Positions 32,033 through 40,912 of a stretch of 64,000 nt of DNA are shown one piece after another. The translations under genes and the position numbers were made by a program. The notes under the pieces are model-generated. The model did not search any database and was not told the DNA's origin. It saw nothing but the letters and a program-made list of their open reading frames with translations. The stretch covers positions 310,001 to 374,000 of the forward strand of contig NZ_JBGCCT010000002.1 of assembly GCF_041260665.1 (NCBI RefSeq). Direction: 5' to 3'. Source of the DNA: Catenulispora sp. GP43 (GTDB lineage: Bacteria; Actinomycetota; Actinomycetes; Streptomycetales; Catenulisporaceae). The stretch's first letter is position 1, and each line of letters opens with the position of its first letter.

Positions 32033-32044
32033 GGAGGGGGCACG

Positions 32045-33493
32045 ATGACGGTCGACCAGAGCGCGGCACCCGGGACGGCAGCCGAGGGCGAGCAGCTCAG
32101 CCTGGACACCGCGGCGGCGCGGAACCTGGCCACCACGACCAAGACGCCGCCGCAGATGCAGGGCATCACCTCGCGCTGGCTGTTGCGGGTCCTGCCCTGG
32201 GTGCAGGCCTCCGGCGGCACCTACCGGGTGAACCGCCGGCTCAGCCACGCCGTGGGCCGCGGCCGGGTGGCGTTCAGCCAGGCCGGCGACGACGACGTGA
32301 GCGTGCTGGCCCCCACCTTGACCGAGCTGCCGCCGCTGCGCGGGTTCGGCGACGAGGCGCTGCTGGCCGAGCTGGCCTCGCGCTTCACCGTGCGCGAGTT
32401 GCGCGCCGGGCAGGCCCTGACCGAGGCCGGGACCCCGGTGGACACGTTATGGCTGATCGCGCACGGCAAGGTGGACCTGGCCGGACAGGGCAAGTACGGC
32501 GACGACGCCGTGCACGGCCACCTCGCCGACGGCGACCACCTGGGCGAGGAGGTGTTCCACACAACGGCCGCCGGCGGCGCCGCCACCAACGGCCACGCCC
32601 CCCGTTGGAAGACCACGGCGCGCGCCGCGACCCCGGTCATCGCGCTGTCGGTGCCGGCCTCGGACGTCAGGGCCCTGATCGAGCGGTCGGAGGCGCTGCG
32701 GCGGCATCTGGCCGAGCACCGCAGCACCCGCGGCAAGGCGCAGAACGCGCACGGCGAGGCGGAGATCGCGCTGGCGGCCGGGCACGAGGGCGAGGCCGAG
32801 CTGCCGGGCACGTTCGCCGACTACGAGCTCAAGCCGCGCGAGTACGAGCTGTCGGTGGCGCAGACCGTGCTGCGGATCCACACCCGCGTCGCGGACCTCT
32901 ACAACAAGCCGATGAGCCAGCTGGACCAGCAGCTGCGGCTGACGATCGAGGCGGTGCGCGAGCGGCAGGAGGACGAGCTGGTCAACAACCGCAGCTTCGG
33001 CTTGCTGCACAACGCCGGTTTCGAGCAGCGCGTGCACACCCACTCCGGTCCGCCGACCCCGGACGACCTGGACGAGCTGCTGTCGCTGCGCCGCGACACC
33101 ACGCATCTGCTGGCGCACCCGAAGGCGATCGCGGCGTTCGGCCGGGAGTGCACCAAGCGCGGGATCTACCCGGGGACCATGGATCTGCTGGGGACGCAGG
33201 TGTCGGCGTGGCGCGGCGTGCCGCTGCTGCCGGTGCCGAAGATCCCGGTGCTGGACGGCCACACCACCTCGATCCTGGCGCTGCGGGTCGGCGAGGCGGA
33301 GCAGGGCGTGGTCGGTCTGCACCAGACCGGGATCCCGGACGAGTACCAGCCGGGGTTGTCGGTGCGGTTCATGGGCGTGGACGACAAGGCCATCACCTCT
33401 TATCTGGTGAGCGCCTACTACTCGGCGGCGGTGCTGGTCCCGGACGCGCTCGGGGTACTGGAGAACGTCGAGATCGCGCGGCCCCGTGGCTGA
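32045..33493 (+). CDS. Family 2B encapsulin nanocompartment shell protein (EshA-like)
   Basis: 482 residues. The N-arm [20 protein letters not shown] and [23 protein letters not shown] (~21-66) are hallmark family 2 encapsulin sequence. Residues ~95-225 form an inserted cyclic-nucleotide-binding-like domain ([31 protein letters not shown]), which defines subgroup 2B. The HK97-like P and A domains follow ([64 protein letters not shown]). Subunits assemble into an icosahedral protein shell in the cytosol that encloses an enzyme. ATG 32045 follows GGAGGGGG. It overlaps the polyprenyl synthase by 8 bases, marking that enzyme as cargo candidate. Confidence 0.93.
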   Translation: MTVDQSAAPGTAAEGEQLSLDTAAARNLATTTKTPPQMQGITSRWLLRVLPWVQASGGTYRVNRRLSHAVGRGRVAFSQAGDDDVSVLAPTLTELPPLRGFGDEALLAELASRFTVRELRAGQALTEAGTPVDTLWLIAHGKVDLAGQGKYGDDAVHGHLADGDHLGEEVFHTTAAGGAATNGHAPRWKTTARAATPVIALSVPASDVRALIERSEALRRHLAEHRSTRGKAQNAHGEAEIALAAGHEGEAELPGTFADYELKPREYELSVAQTVLRIHTRVADLYNKPMSQLDQQLRLTIEAVRERQEDELVNNRSFGLLHNAGFEQRVHTHSGPPTPDDLDELLSLRRDTTHLLAHPKAIAAFGRECTKRGIYPGTMDLLGTQVSAWRGVPLLPVPKIPVLDGHTTSILALRVGEAEQGVVGLHQTGIPDEYQPGLSVRFMGVDDKAITSYLVSAYYSAAVLVPDALGVLENVEIARPRG

Positions 33494-34625
33494 GCCGCTG
33501 ACGATGACGGACGAGGGGCCGCCGAAGATAGCCGGCACCGGCGTAACCGGTGACCCTGCCCAGCATGACCGGCATGACCCGCATGACCAGCCGCACGGCC
33601 AGCGCCACACGGCCGACGTCAGGTCGCACGCGGAGGCGACGCTGCACCGGACCCGCGACCTGGTCGAGCCGGTGTTGCGCACGGCCGTGGACACCCTGCC
33701 GGGGCGGTTGCGCACGATCGCCGCGTACCACCTCGGCTGGCAGGACGCCGAGGGCGTGGCGATCGAGGCCGACGGTGGCAAACTCCTGCGGCCGGGCCTG
33801 GTCCTGGCCGCCGCGGCGGCCACCGGCGGCGAGCCGGTCGCCGACTCTGCGGTCCTGGCCGCGGCCGCCGCCGTGGAGCTGACGCACAACTTCACGCTGC
33901 TGCACGACGACGTCATCGACCGCGACCACACCCGCCGCCACCGTCCCACGGCCTGGACGGTGTTCGGGGCCGATAACGCGATCCTGGCCGGCGACGCGAT
34001 GCTGGCGCTGGCGCTGCGCCTGGTCGGCGGGGAGGCGGCGAGCCGGCTGGCGGAGTGCGTCATCGAGATCTGCGACGGCCAGTACGAGGACTGCGCCTTC
34101 GAGCAGCGCGACGACGTCACGCTCGAGGAGTGCATGGCGATGGCCGGCAAGAAGACCGGCGCGCTGCTGGGGTGCGCGTGTGCGCTGGGGGCGCTGTCGG
34201 TGCACGCCGATCCGCTGGCCGTGGCGGCGCTGGACCTGTTCGGCCGCGAGATCGGCATGGCCTTCCAGCTGACCGACGATCTGCTGGGCATCTGGGGCGA
34301 TCCGGCGCTCACCGGCAAGCCGGTGGGCTCGGATCTCAGGGCCCGTAAGAAGTCGTTGCCGGTGGTGGCCGCGTTGTCGGCTAGTTCGGCGGCGGCGGTG
34401 GAGCTGGCGCGGTTGTATGCCCTGGGCCGGGACTTCACCGAGCACGAACTCCGGCACGCCACGGACGCCGTCGAACGGGCCGGCGGGCGCGCATGGGCGG
34501 TGACCGAGGCCACCGCGCGGGTGGCGAAGGCGCATGCGCATCTGCGGCGCGCGCCGGGGGTGGACCACACCAGGGTGCACGACTTGCGCGCGATCGCCGA
34601 GCTGATCACGCGGCGGACCAACTAG
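33486..34625 (+). CDS. Polyprenyl diphosphate synthase, candidate family 2 encapsulin cargo
   Basis: 379 residues. The trans-prenyltransferase core has first Asp-rich motif DDVID (141-145, in [17 protein letters not shown]) and second motif DDLLG (264-268, in [13 protein letters not shown]), where the last Asp of DDxxD is Gly and another Asp occurs four residues on. It should condense isopentenyl diphosphate with allylic primers. Residues 1-50 are a disordered, His/Asp-rich extension ([15 protein letters not shown]) absent from ordinary synthases; such N-terminal tails target family 2 cargo to shells. GTG 33486 overlaps the encapsulin stop (GTGGCTGA); ATG 33504 is an alternative. An IPP isomerase gene is 4 kb downstream. 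Confidence 0.9.
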   Translation: MAEPLTMTDEGPPKIAGTGVTGDPAQHDRHDPHDQPHGQRHTADVRSHAEATLHRTRDLVEPVLRTAVDTLPGRLRTIAAYHLGWQDAEGVAIEADGGKLLRPGLVLAAAAATGGEPVADSAVLAAAAAVELTHNFTLLHDDVIDRDHTRRHRPTAWTVFGADNAILAGDAMLALALRLVGGEAASRLAECVIEICDGQYEDCAFEQRDDVTLEECMAMAGKKTGALLGCACALGALSVHADPLAVAALDLFGREIGMAFQLTDDLLGIWGDPALTGKPVGSDLRARKKSLPVVAALSASSAAAVELARLYALGRDFTEHELRHATDAVERAGGRAWAVTEATARVAKAHAHLRRAPGVDHTRVHDLRAIAELITRRTN

Positions 34626-34726
34626 CCGCAGCACGGCGACACCACGGCAGCAACACGCACAGCACCACAGCACCACAGCACCAAGGGCACCAAGGGCACC
34701 ACTGCACCACGAAACGGGGAGCCGTC

Positions 34727-35485
34727 ATGACCGCGAAGGACTACGGCATCATCGTCGCCGTCCTCATCCTGACCTTCATCACCCTGCGTCTGTTCGAACG
34801 CTTCATCCCGCATCACCGGCGCGAACCGCACAACGACGTCGCCGGCTTCATCTTCGCCACGGTGTCCGTGGTGTTCGCGGTGCCGCTGGCCTTCGTCGTG
34901 GTGGCTCTGTGGACGAACAACGACAACGCCCACCAGACCACCTTCAAGGAGGCCAACGAGCTCGCCGGCATCTACTGGATCTCGCGCCAGATGCCGCTGC
35001 CGCTGGGTTCGCGGCTGGAGCACGAGACCCTGGACTACGCGCACACCGTCATCGACGACGAATGGCCGCTGCTGGCCGAGCACCAGACCAGTCCGAAGGC
35101 CACCGACCTGGTGTATCAGATCCGGGACAGTGTCTTCGCCTTCCGTCCGGCCGACATCTCGCAGCAGGTGCTCTATGACCACGTTCTGACCCATGTGGAG
35201 TCGCTGGCCGAGCAACGAAGGGAGCGTCTGAACCAGACCGAGGAGTCGTTGCCGCCGCTGTTGTGGGCGATCCTGATCGGCAGCGCGCTGGTGACCATCG
35301 CGTTCACGTTCTTGTTCGGCCTGTCGAGTTCCTTCGCGCACACCGTGATGGTGATGACGCTGGCCGGGCTGGTGGTGGTCTCGCTGGTGGTCGTCAGGGA
35401 GATGAGTTACCCGTATTCGGGGACCATGAAGGTCGATCCGACGGCGTTCGAGGTGTTCCTGTCACGTCTGCCGACGCCGCGCTGA
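34727..35485 (+). CDS. DUF4239 (bestrophin-like) membrane protein
   Basis: 252 residues with two membrane helices at the N-terminus (~5-22 and ~42-66), a ~110-residue cytoplasmic/peripheral helical region (ISRQMPLPLGSRLEHETLDYAHTVIDDEWPLL) and two C-terminal helices (~178-230). The ending SYPYSGTMKVDPTAFEVFL is the DUF4239 signature (PF/YSG...V.P.AF). Function is unknown. It follows the polyprenyl synthase by 101 bases on the same strand with a CGGGGAG ribosome site and may share the transcript. The gap holds short CACCACAG and CAAGGGCAC direct repeats. Confidence 0.75.
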   Translation: MTAKDYGIIVAVLILTFITLRLFERFIPHHRREPHNDVAGFIFATVSVVFAVPLAFVVVALWTNNDNAHQTTFKEANELAGIYWISRQMPLPLGSRLEHETLDYAHTVIDDEWPLLAEHQTSPKATDLVYQIRDSVFAFRPADISQQVLYDHVLTHVESLAEQRRERLNQTEESLPPLLWAILIGSALVTIAFTFLFGLSSSFAHTVMVMTLAGLVVVSLVVVREMSYPYSGTMKVDPTAFEVFLSRLPTPR

Positions 35486-35558
35486 GCGCCGGGGAAAAGC
35501 GAGCGCGCCCCGGGATCCCCGGGGCGCGCCAGAACACTGCGACGGTCAAGCGAGGTGC

Positions 35559-37106
35559 TTAGATCACGTCCAGGTCCGCGAACTGCTCGGCCTCGACCGC
35601 GCCGGCCGGGGGCGCGTAGGAGGCGCGCCCGCGCGCCAGCCACCAGACCCACGACAGCAGCAGCGCGGCGACCAGGGCGATCGGTGCGTAGTTGAACGTC
35701 AGCGCGGTGATCGGCGAGGCCTGCGGCAGGCAGAACAGCACGACCTCGATCACCACCCACACCGAGGCGATGTAGCCGACCAGCGGGCCCCACTTGCCCA
35801 GGTTCCAGGCTCCGGCCTTGAAGTTCTTGCCCTGCCGGGCGCGCAGGAAGCCGGGGATGACGTAGGCCGGGGCCAGGCCGATGGAGGCGATGGCGGTCAC
35901 CGCGCCGTAGGCCTGGATGGTCCACAGCGAGGGCAGGGTCAGCAGGAAGGCCACGACGACCACCAGCCACATGGCGTTGGTCGGGACCGCCGCGCGGTTG
36001 ACCTTGCGCCAGGTCTTGGAGCCGGGCAGGGCGCCGTCCCGGGAGAAGGCGAAGACCATGCGGGCCGCCGAGCCCACGGCCGCCAGGCCGCAGCACAGCT
36101 GGGCGACGATGATGACCAGCGTCAGGACCTCGGCCCAGTGCTGGCCCAGGGCGTCGAGCATGATGATCGACGGGGCCGTCACCGCGCCGCCGTAGCCCGA
36201 GCCCGCGGACTCGGTGGCGTAGCTGTCGGCGCCGCCCTGGATGGAGAACAGGAAGGCGACGATCAGGACCAGGCCGGCGATGCCGGAGACCCAGATGGAC
36301 CGGACGATGCCCTTGGGGGCCAGGGTCGATGCCTGGGAGGTCTCCTCGGACATGTGGGCCGAGGCGTCGTAGCCGGTCAGGGTGTAGCCGGTGAGCAGCA
36401 GGCCGATGGCGCTGACGTAGATCGCGCTCTTGAAGCCGGTGGCGTTGGCGTAGTGCGTGAAGACGAAGCTGGCGCTCTGGTGGTGCGCCGGGACGACGAA
36501 CAGCACCGCGACGATGAAGGCCACGCCCAGCAGGTGCCACCAGACGCTGACCCGGTTGAACAGGTCCAGCACCCGCACGCCGAAGGTGTTCAGCACGCCG
36601 TGCAGCAGCAGCACGCCGGCGAAGATGGCGATCAGCCCGTACTTGTCCGGGGTCCAGCCGAACGCCATGCCGGTGAACGCTCCGATGAACTCCGCGGCGC
36701 CGTAGTCGATGCCGGCTATGACCCCGAACAGGCCCAGCATGTTCAGCCAGCCGGTGATCCAGCCCCAGCCCTTGCCGCCGAGGCGGTGGGCCATGAAGAA
36801 CAGCGCGCCGGAGGTCGGGTAGACGCTGGTGACCTCGGCCAGGCTCAGGCCGATGAGCAGGACCGCGATCGTGACCCCGATCCAGCCCCAGACCATGACG
36901 GCCGGGCCTCCGGTGGCCATGCCGAAGCCGAACAGCGTCATACAGCCGGACAGGATGGAGATGATGGAGAAACTGATCGCGAAGTTGCCGAAGCCGGACA
37001 TCTTGCGGGACAGCACCGGCTCGTAGCCGATGGCGCGCAGTTGCGCGGCGTCGGCGGAGTCGGTGTCACTCCAGGCAGAGCTATCTGAGCTTTGAGTCAT
37101 CGACAT
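35559..37106 (-). CDS. APC-superfamily amino acid/GABA permease
   Basis: 515 residues with about twelve membrane segments. The ACT-family opening LRAIGYEPVLSRKMSGFGNFAISFSIISILSGCMT and the TM1b G-S/T-G-like segment, FNFFGVRVLDLFN-like helix 5/6 segment and SEETSQAS loop are those of GABA/choline/ethanolamine-type permeases. ATG 37106 follows GGAACGAGAC; an earlier ATG adds 26 unusual residues. It imports an amino acid or amine with protons. It is a single gene with a direct-repeat operator candidate upstream. Confidence 0.85.
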   Translation of the reverse strand: MSMTQSSDSSAWSDTDSADAAQLRAIGYEPVLSRKMSGFGNFAISFSIISILSGCMTLFGFGMATGGPAVMVWGWIGVTIAVLLIGLSLAEVTSVYPTSGALFFMAHRLGGKGWGWITGWLNMLGLFGVIAGIDYGAAEFIGAFTGMAFGWTPDKYGLIAIFAGVLLLHGVLNTFGVRVLDLFNRVSVWWHLLGVAFIVAVLFVVPAHHQSASFVFTHYANATGFKSAIYVSAIGLLLTGYTLTGYDASAHMSEETSQASTLAPKGIVRSIWVSGIAGLVLIVAFLFSIQGGADSYATESAGSGYGGAVTAPSIIMLDALGQHWAEVLTLVIIVAQLCCGLAAVGSAARMVFAFSRDGALPGSKTWRKVNRAAVPTNAMWLVVVVAFLLTLPSLWTIQAYGAVTAIASIGLAPAYVIPGFLRARQGKNFKAGAWNLGKWGPLVGYIASVWVVIEVVLFCLPQASPITALTFNYAPIALVAALLLSWVWWLARGRASYAPPAGAVEAEQFADLDVI

Positions 37107-37162
37107 GGTCTCGTTCCGTTTTCGCTTCGAGGCCCAACTAGGGGGGAAGGGTTGTGCGTTTG

Positions 37163-37196
37163 GCGATGGTGCGAATGAGCTCACTGCGATGGTGCG
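37163..37196. promoter_or_regulatory. Direct-repeat operator candidate upstream of permease
   Basis: GCGATGGTGCG occurs at 37163-37173 and 37186-37196, 23 bases apart (about two helical turns), 57-90 bases before the permease start. A dimeric regulator could bind both. Confidence 0.4.
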
Positions 37197-37209
37197 TTTT
37201 CCCCGAGGC

Positions 37210-37240
37210 GGGTTCGGATTTCGTTGAGAAATCTGAACCC
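37210..37240. terminator. Hairpin between hypothetical gene and permease
   Basis: Thirteen bases (37210-37222) pair with 37228-37240 through one G-T mismatch around loop GTTGA. It lies 28 bases after the stop of the minus-strand hypothetical gene and probably ends that transcript. Confidence 0.7.
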
Positions 37241-37268
37241 TGAGTTACTGTGCGATGCCGGCCGCGCG

Positions 37269-38267
37269 CTAGGGTCCGGCGCGCTGCCGACCGGAGGGGT
37301 CGGTGCGCCGCGCCGCTGCCGACAGCGCGGTGTACCGCGCCCTGACGAACTCCTCCACGGCGTCCCCCGTCGCCGAGACCACGGCCCACGGCCGGTTCGA
37401 ACCGTAGGGTCCCAGGGCCGCGAACACGTCCGCGGCCAGATCGGAACGGCCGCCGACGACCAGGACGTGGGCCAGGTGCGACAGGTCCACGACCAGCCAG
37501 TCGTCCTTGCCGGTGCTGGTGAACCAGTTCCAGCCCCGGGCCATCTCGGTGCGGGTGGAGTCGGTGGTCCACAGCAGGTGGGCCAGGCCGTCGTTTTGAG
37601 CCTTGCGGTATTCGTAGGCGATGACCAGCGCGTAAAGGGGCAGCAGCTGCAATGGGGACAGGCTGCTCAGACCGACGCCGCTGACGATGCTGGCCGCGAA
37701 CAGCTGCGCGGCGGCCGGGCTCGGGCCGGGGCCGGAGCCGACGGCGCTGAGCATCCGGTGACAGCCCTCACGGTTGGCCGGGTCGACGCGCCACAGGTCG
37801 CGGAAGGCGTGCCAGGGTCCCGGGACCGGACAGGAGGCGGGGCCCTCGACGCGCTCGCCGAACCCGGCGGCCAGGGCCAGCCGGCCCAGATAGGGCACCG
37901 GGTCCCCGGGGTCCATGGCCGCGGCCTCCGCGCACAGTTCGGCGGCCCGCCGGCCCAGGCTCTGCGCCTGGTCCAGGCCCTTGGCAGCGGCCTTGCAGGC
38001 CCTCTCGACCGCCACCCGAGCGGCCATCGCGACGGCGTCGGGGTCGCGCGGACGCTCGCCGACCCACTCGTCGACCGCGTTGGAGCCGGCGGCGACCTGC
38101 GCCAGCAGCGCTATGCGGGTGCCGCGCAGGCGGCGGTCGCGCGAGGAGTCGGCCAGCAGCTCGGCCATCGAGAACCAGTGGCCGGTGCGGACCTCACCGA
38201 GGATCCGCGCCAGCGGCTCGTCGAATCCGGCCGGGTGCATGACGGGCTTGAAGTCGTGGGGGCTCAT
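37269..38267 (-). CDS. Hypothetical protein
   Basis: 332 residues, soluble, mostly alpha-helical, rich in Ala, no signal peptide or membrane segment. Visible features are an N-terminal MHPAGFDEPLARILGEVRTGHWFSMAELL, a central tetratricopeptide-like helical region (AELCAEAAAMDPGDPVPYLGRLALA, then WHAFRDLWRVDPANREGCHRML) and a C-terminal LVVDLSHLAHVLVVGGRSDLAADVFAALG. The helical repeats suggest a protein-binding scaffold. I do not recognise a family. It is upstream of the permease on the same strand but separated by a terminator. Confidence 0.65.
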   Translation of the reverse strand: MSPHDFKPVMHPAGFDEPLARILGEVRTGHWFSMAELLADSSRDRRLRGTRIALLAQVAAGSNAVDEWVGERPRDPDAVAMAARVAVERACKAAAKGLDQAQSLGRRAAELCAEAAAMDPGDPVPYLGRLALAAGFGERVEGPASCPVPGPWHAFRDLWRVDPANREGCHRMLSAVGSGPGPSPAAAQLFAASIVSGVGLSSLSPLQLLPLYALVIAYEYRKAQNDGLAHLLWTTDSTRTEMARGWNWFTSTGKDDWLVVDLSHLAHVLVVGGRSDLAADVFAALGPYGSNRPWAVVSATGDAVEEFVRARYTALSAAARRTDPSGRQRAGP

Positions 38268-38395
38268 GGGGGCTCAGACGGCTGCCGGCGGGGGGTCGGG
38301 CAGTTGGGCATCGTCAAGCAATTCCCAAGAGCGCGTAAAGGGATCGGGCACCGCGCAATGATGCCCGACTTCACAGGTGTCGAACAAGCCCCTGT

Positions 38396-38411
38396 GTGAT
38401 CACATGATCAC
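38396..38411. terminator. 16-bp perfect palindrome after idi
   Basis: GTGATCA and TGATCAC flank a CA dinucleotide. It is 9 bases beyond the idi stop. CACAGG/CCTGTG arms at 38372-38396 could form a second hairpin with it. Confidence 0.5.
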
Positions 38412-38419
38412 CACGAAGA

Positions 38420-38977
38420 TCAACACATCCAGTTGTCCATATCCTGGGCGGCCAACTGCTCGACTTGAAGGCGGCACCACGGCGACACCTCGAAGGAACC
38501 GGAAAGGACTTGACGGCTGAAATCAGCCCACGGAATCCACCGGTATTCGCCCACTTCGGCGGGATCGGGCGACGGCGCAATTCCGGTCGCGACCGTGGCC
38601 CGGAACACCGGGCAGACTTCGTTCTCGACGATGCCGTTCGGCATTACCGCCCGGTAACGGAAATCCGGCAGGATCGGGTGGACGGCGGAAATGTTCAGGC
38701 CCAGTTCACTGGAGAGCCGCCGGCGCACGGCGTCCTCCATCTGCTCCCCCGGCCCCGGATGCCCGCACGCGGAGTTGGTCCACACTCCGGGCCAGGTGCG
38801 CTTGGAATCGGCGCGCCGGGTGATGAGCAGACGCTGCAGGCCGTCGAAGACGTAGCAGGAGAAGGCCAGGTGCAGCGGGGTGTTCTCGGTGTGCACGGTG
38901 GCCTTCGGCGCAGCGCCGATCGGGCTGCCGTCCTCGGACAGCAGGACTACTTCTTCGACTTCCACATTGGTTTCCAC
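38420..38977 (-). CDS. idi: Isopentenyl-diphosphate delta-isomerase, type I
   Basis: 185 residues, the usual length. The Nudix-like fold carries the catalytic Cys in TNSACGHP (Cys ~72) and Glu in ENEVCPVF (~121), with metal-binding His residues near the N-terminus (VHTENTPLHLAFS) and the Nudix-type segment EDAVRRRLSSELGL. It interconverts isopentenyl and dimethylallyl diphosphate in the cytosol, supplying primers for prenyl synthases such as the encapsulin-linked enzyme at 33.5 kb. ATG 38977; single gene on the minus strand. Confidence 0.93.
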   Translation of the reverse strand: METNVEVEEVVLLSEDGSPIGAAPKATVHTENTPLHLAFSCYVFDGLQRLLITRRADSKRTWPGVWTNSACGHPGPGEQMEDAVRRRLSSELGLNISAVHPILPDFRYRAVMPNGIVENEVCPVFRATVATGIAPSPDPAEVGEYRWIPWADFSRQVLSGSFEVSPWCRLQVEQLAAQDMDNWMC

Positions 38978-39025
38978 ATCACTGGAGCATGCCCTCTGGG
39001 TGATCGCACTGTCACTCGTTGTGCA

Positions 39026-40837
39026 CTATTTGGCGTCCCCGTAACACTCCACCGAGTGAACGCTCATAGGAAATCGGACCGGTGAAGGACCGAATACCAG
39101 CCGCCCGGCGCCGGCGGCGCACTCAATGATCATCGCAGCTACCGCCTCGGCGTGCTCACGCGGCGCGTGCACCAGCACCTCGTCGTGCTGGAAGAACACC
39201 AGCTGCGGTCCGTCCAGGGCGCGCAGCCGCTGCCGCAGCAGCGCCAGCAGCACCTCGGCCCACTCCGCGGCGGTGGCCTGGATGACGAAGTTGCGGGTGA
39301 ACCGGCCCCGGGCCCGGGCCACCTGGCCGGAGCGCCGGTTGCTGTCGTCGTCGGCCCCGGCCTCGGCGTCCCCGGCGATCGCGCTCTGCCAGCGCTGCGA
39401 GGGCGGCGGGCAGGTGCGGCCGAGCTGGGAGCGGACCAGGCGGCCGCGCTCGCCCTCGCGGGCCGCGTCGTCCAGCAGCGCCGTGGCCTTCGGGAAACGG
39501 CGGCGCATCAGGGCCAGGGGCGCTGCGGCCCCGCCGCCGGTCTGCCCGTACATGGCCCCGAGCAGCCCGAGCTTGGCCTGGTCGCGGGAGCCCTCGAAGA
39601 CCCCGGCCAGAGCGGCGTACATGTCATCGCTCTGCGTCGCCTCGGCCATGCCCGCGTCCTGCGCCATAGCGGCCAGGATGCGCGGTTCCAGCTGCGCGGC
39701 GTCGGCGGAGACGAACACCCAGCCGGGGTCGGCGATGACCGCTTTGCGCAGCCGCCGCGCGATCTGCAGCGCGCCGCCGCCACGGGCCGCCCAGCGTCCG
39801 GTGACGACGCCGCCGACGCTGTACTCGGGCCGGAAGCGGCCGGCCACGACCCAGGTGTCGCGCCAGGCCCAGCCGTTGAACGAGTACAGGCGCGAGAGCT
39901 CCTTGTACTTCAGCAGCAACGGGATCGCCGGGTGGTCGATCTCCTTGAGCTCCCAGCGGCGCAGCGAGGGAAGCCGCACCCCGGCGTCGGCGAAGGCCTT
40001 GGTCACCTGCGGTGCGGAGTCGGGGTTCAGCGTGCGGACCCCGAGCGCCTCGGCCAGCCGGGCCGCCGCCGCGGCCATCTCCCGGGGCGGCGAGCCGTCC
40101 GGCGGACGCGGGCCCAGCACCTCCTCCAGGATCCGGCTGTGCACGTCGGCGCGCCAGGGCAGGCCGGCGTGCGCCATCTCGGCGGCGGCCAGCGAGGCCG
40201 CGGACTCGGCGGCCACCAACAGCCGGAACCCGCCGGGGTTCGCGGTGGCCGCGATCCGGCGCAGCTGGTCGGCGTAGACCTCGCGCACCGCACGCAGCGG
40301 ATCGACGTCGGCGGCCAGCCCGGAGCGGTCCGGCTCGAACAACGCCGGCTGGGTGGTCGGGTTGTCGGCCGGGGCGGCCATGGTGCCCTCGGCCCGGTCC
40401 TCGGGGACCGGCAGGCCGTGCAGCCGGGCCCAGGCGGCGCCCAGGGAGCGCGGCTCGCCGCAGCGGCCCTCGTAGGCCAGCAGCAGGGCCTCGGTGAGGG
40501 CCAGGTCGTGGCAGCGGTCGACGCGCACGCCGCGGCGCAGCAGGGCCGGGGCGAGGTCGGCGGTGGCCGGCCATACCCAGCGCGGGTGGCCGGGCTGGGT
40601 CTGGCCGGCCGCGGACCCGATGGCCGGGCCGGCGCGCCCGCCGCTGAGCGGACCGGGCAGACCGGGCAGACCAGCCAGACCCGGGTCGCCGGCCCCAGCC
40701 GCCTCCAGCGCCCCGACCTCGGCTTCCAGGTCCTCGACGGCGCGCGCCGGCCCTGCCGCCTCGCCGGTGTCGGTGATCGCTTGAACGAAGCCTCGATCCC
40801 TGAAACCCTCGGGGTCGTAGGTCGCCGCGATCTGCAT
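39026..40837 (-). CDS. Family A DNA polymerase-like protein (bifunctional 3'-5' exonuclease/polymerase type)
   Basis: 603 residues from ATG 40837; the open frame upstream runs antisense through two other genes and is rejected. Pol I motif A is VFVSADAAQLEPRILAA, motif B RDQAKLGLLGAMYGQTGG with the fingers Arg and Lys, and motif C FFQHDEVLVHAP, so all three palm/fingers signatures survive. The N-terminal ~200 residues are a degenerate exonuclease-like region (ALTEALLLAYEGR) with a Gly/Pro-rich insert at ~52-78 (GLAGLPGLPGPL). There is no 5'-3' nuclease domain. It is an accessory polymerase common in actinomycetes, perhaps for repair. Motif A lacks the usual DYSQIELR Tyr. Confidence 0.85.
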   Translation of the reverse strand: MQIAATYDPEGFRDRGFVQAITDTGEAAGPARAVEDLEAEVGALEAAGAGDPGLAGLPGLPGPLSGGRAGPAIGSAAGQTQPGHPRWVWPATADLAPALLRRGVRVDRCHDLALTEALLLAYEGRCGEPRSLGAAWARLHGLPVPEDRAEGTMAAPADNPTTQPALFEPDRSGLAADVDPLRAVREVYADQLRRIAATANPGGFRLLVAAESAASLAAAEMAHAGLPWRADVHSRILEEVLGPRPPDGSPPREMAAAAARLAEALGVRTLNPDSAPQVTKAFADAGVRLPSLRRWELKEIDHPAIPLLLKYKELSRLYSFNGWAWRDTWVVAGRFRPEYSVGGVVTGRWAARGGGALQIARRLRKAVIADPGWVFVSADAAQLEPRILAAMAQDAGMAEATQSDDMYAALAGVFEGSRDQAKLGLLGAMYGQTGGGAAAPLALMRRRFPKATALLDDAAREGERGRLVRSQLGRTCPPPSQRWQSAIAGDAEAGADDDSNRRSGQVARARGRFTRNFVIQATAAEWAEVLLALLRQRLRALDGPQLVFFQHDEVLVHAPREHAEAVAAMIIECAAGAGRLVFGPSPVRFPMSVHSVECYGDAK

Positions 40838-40912
40838 CCGATCATTGTCCGCGACAGCACTGACAAGTCCGACCAGCCGATGCCGGCCGGCCGATAGCGA
40901 TAAGGACCCGCC

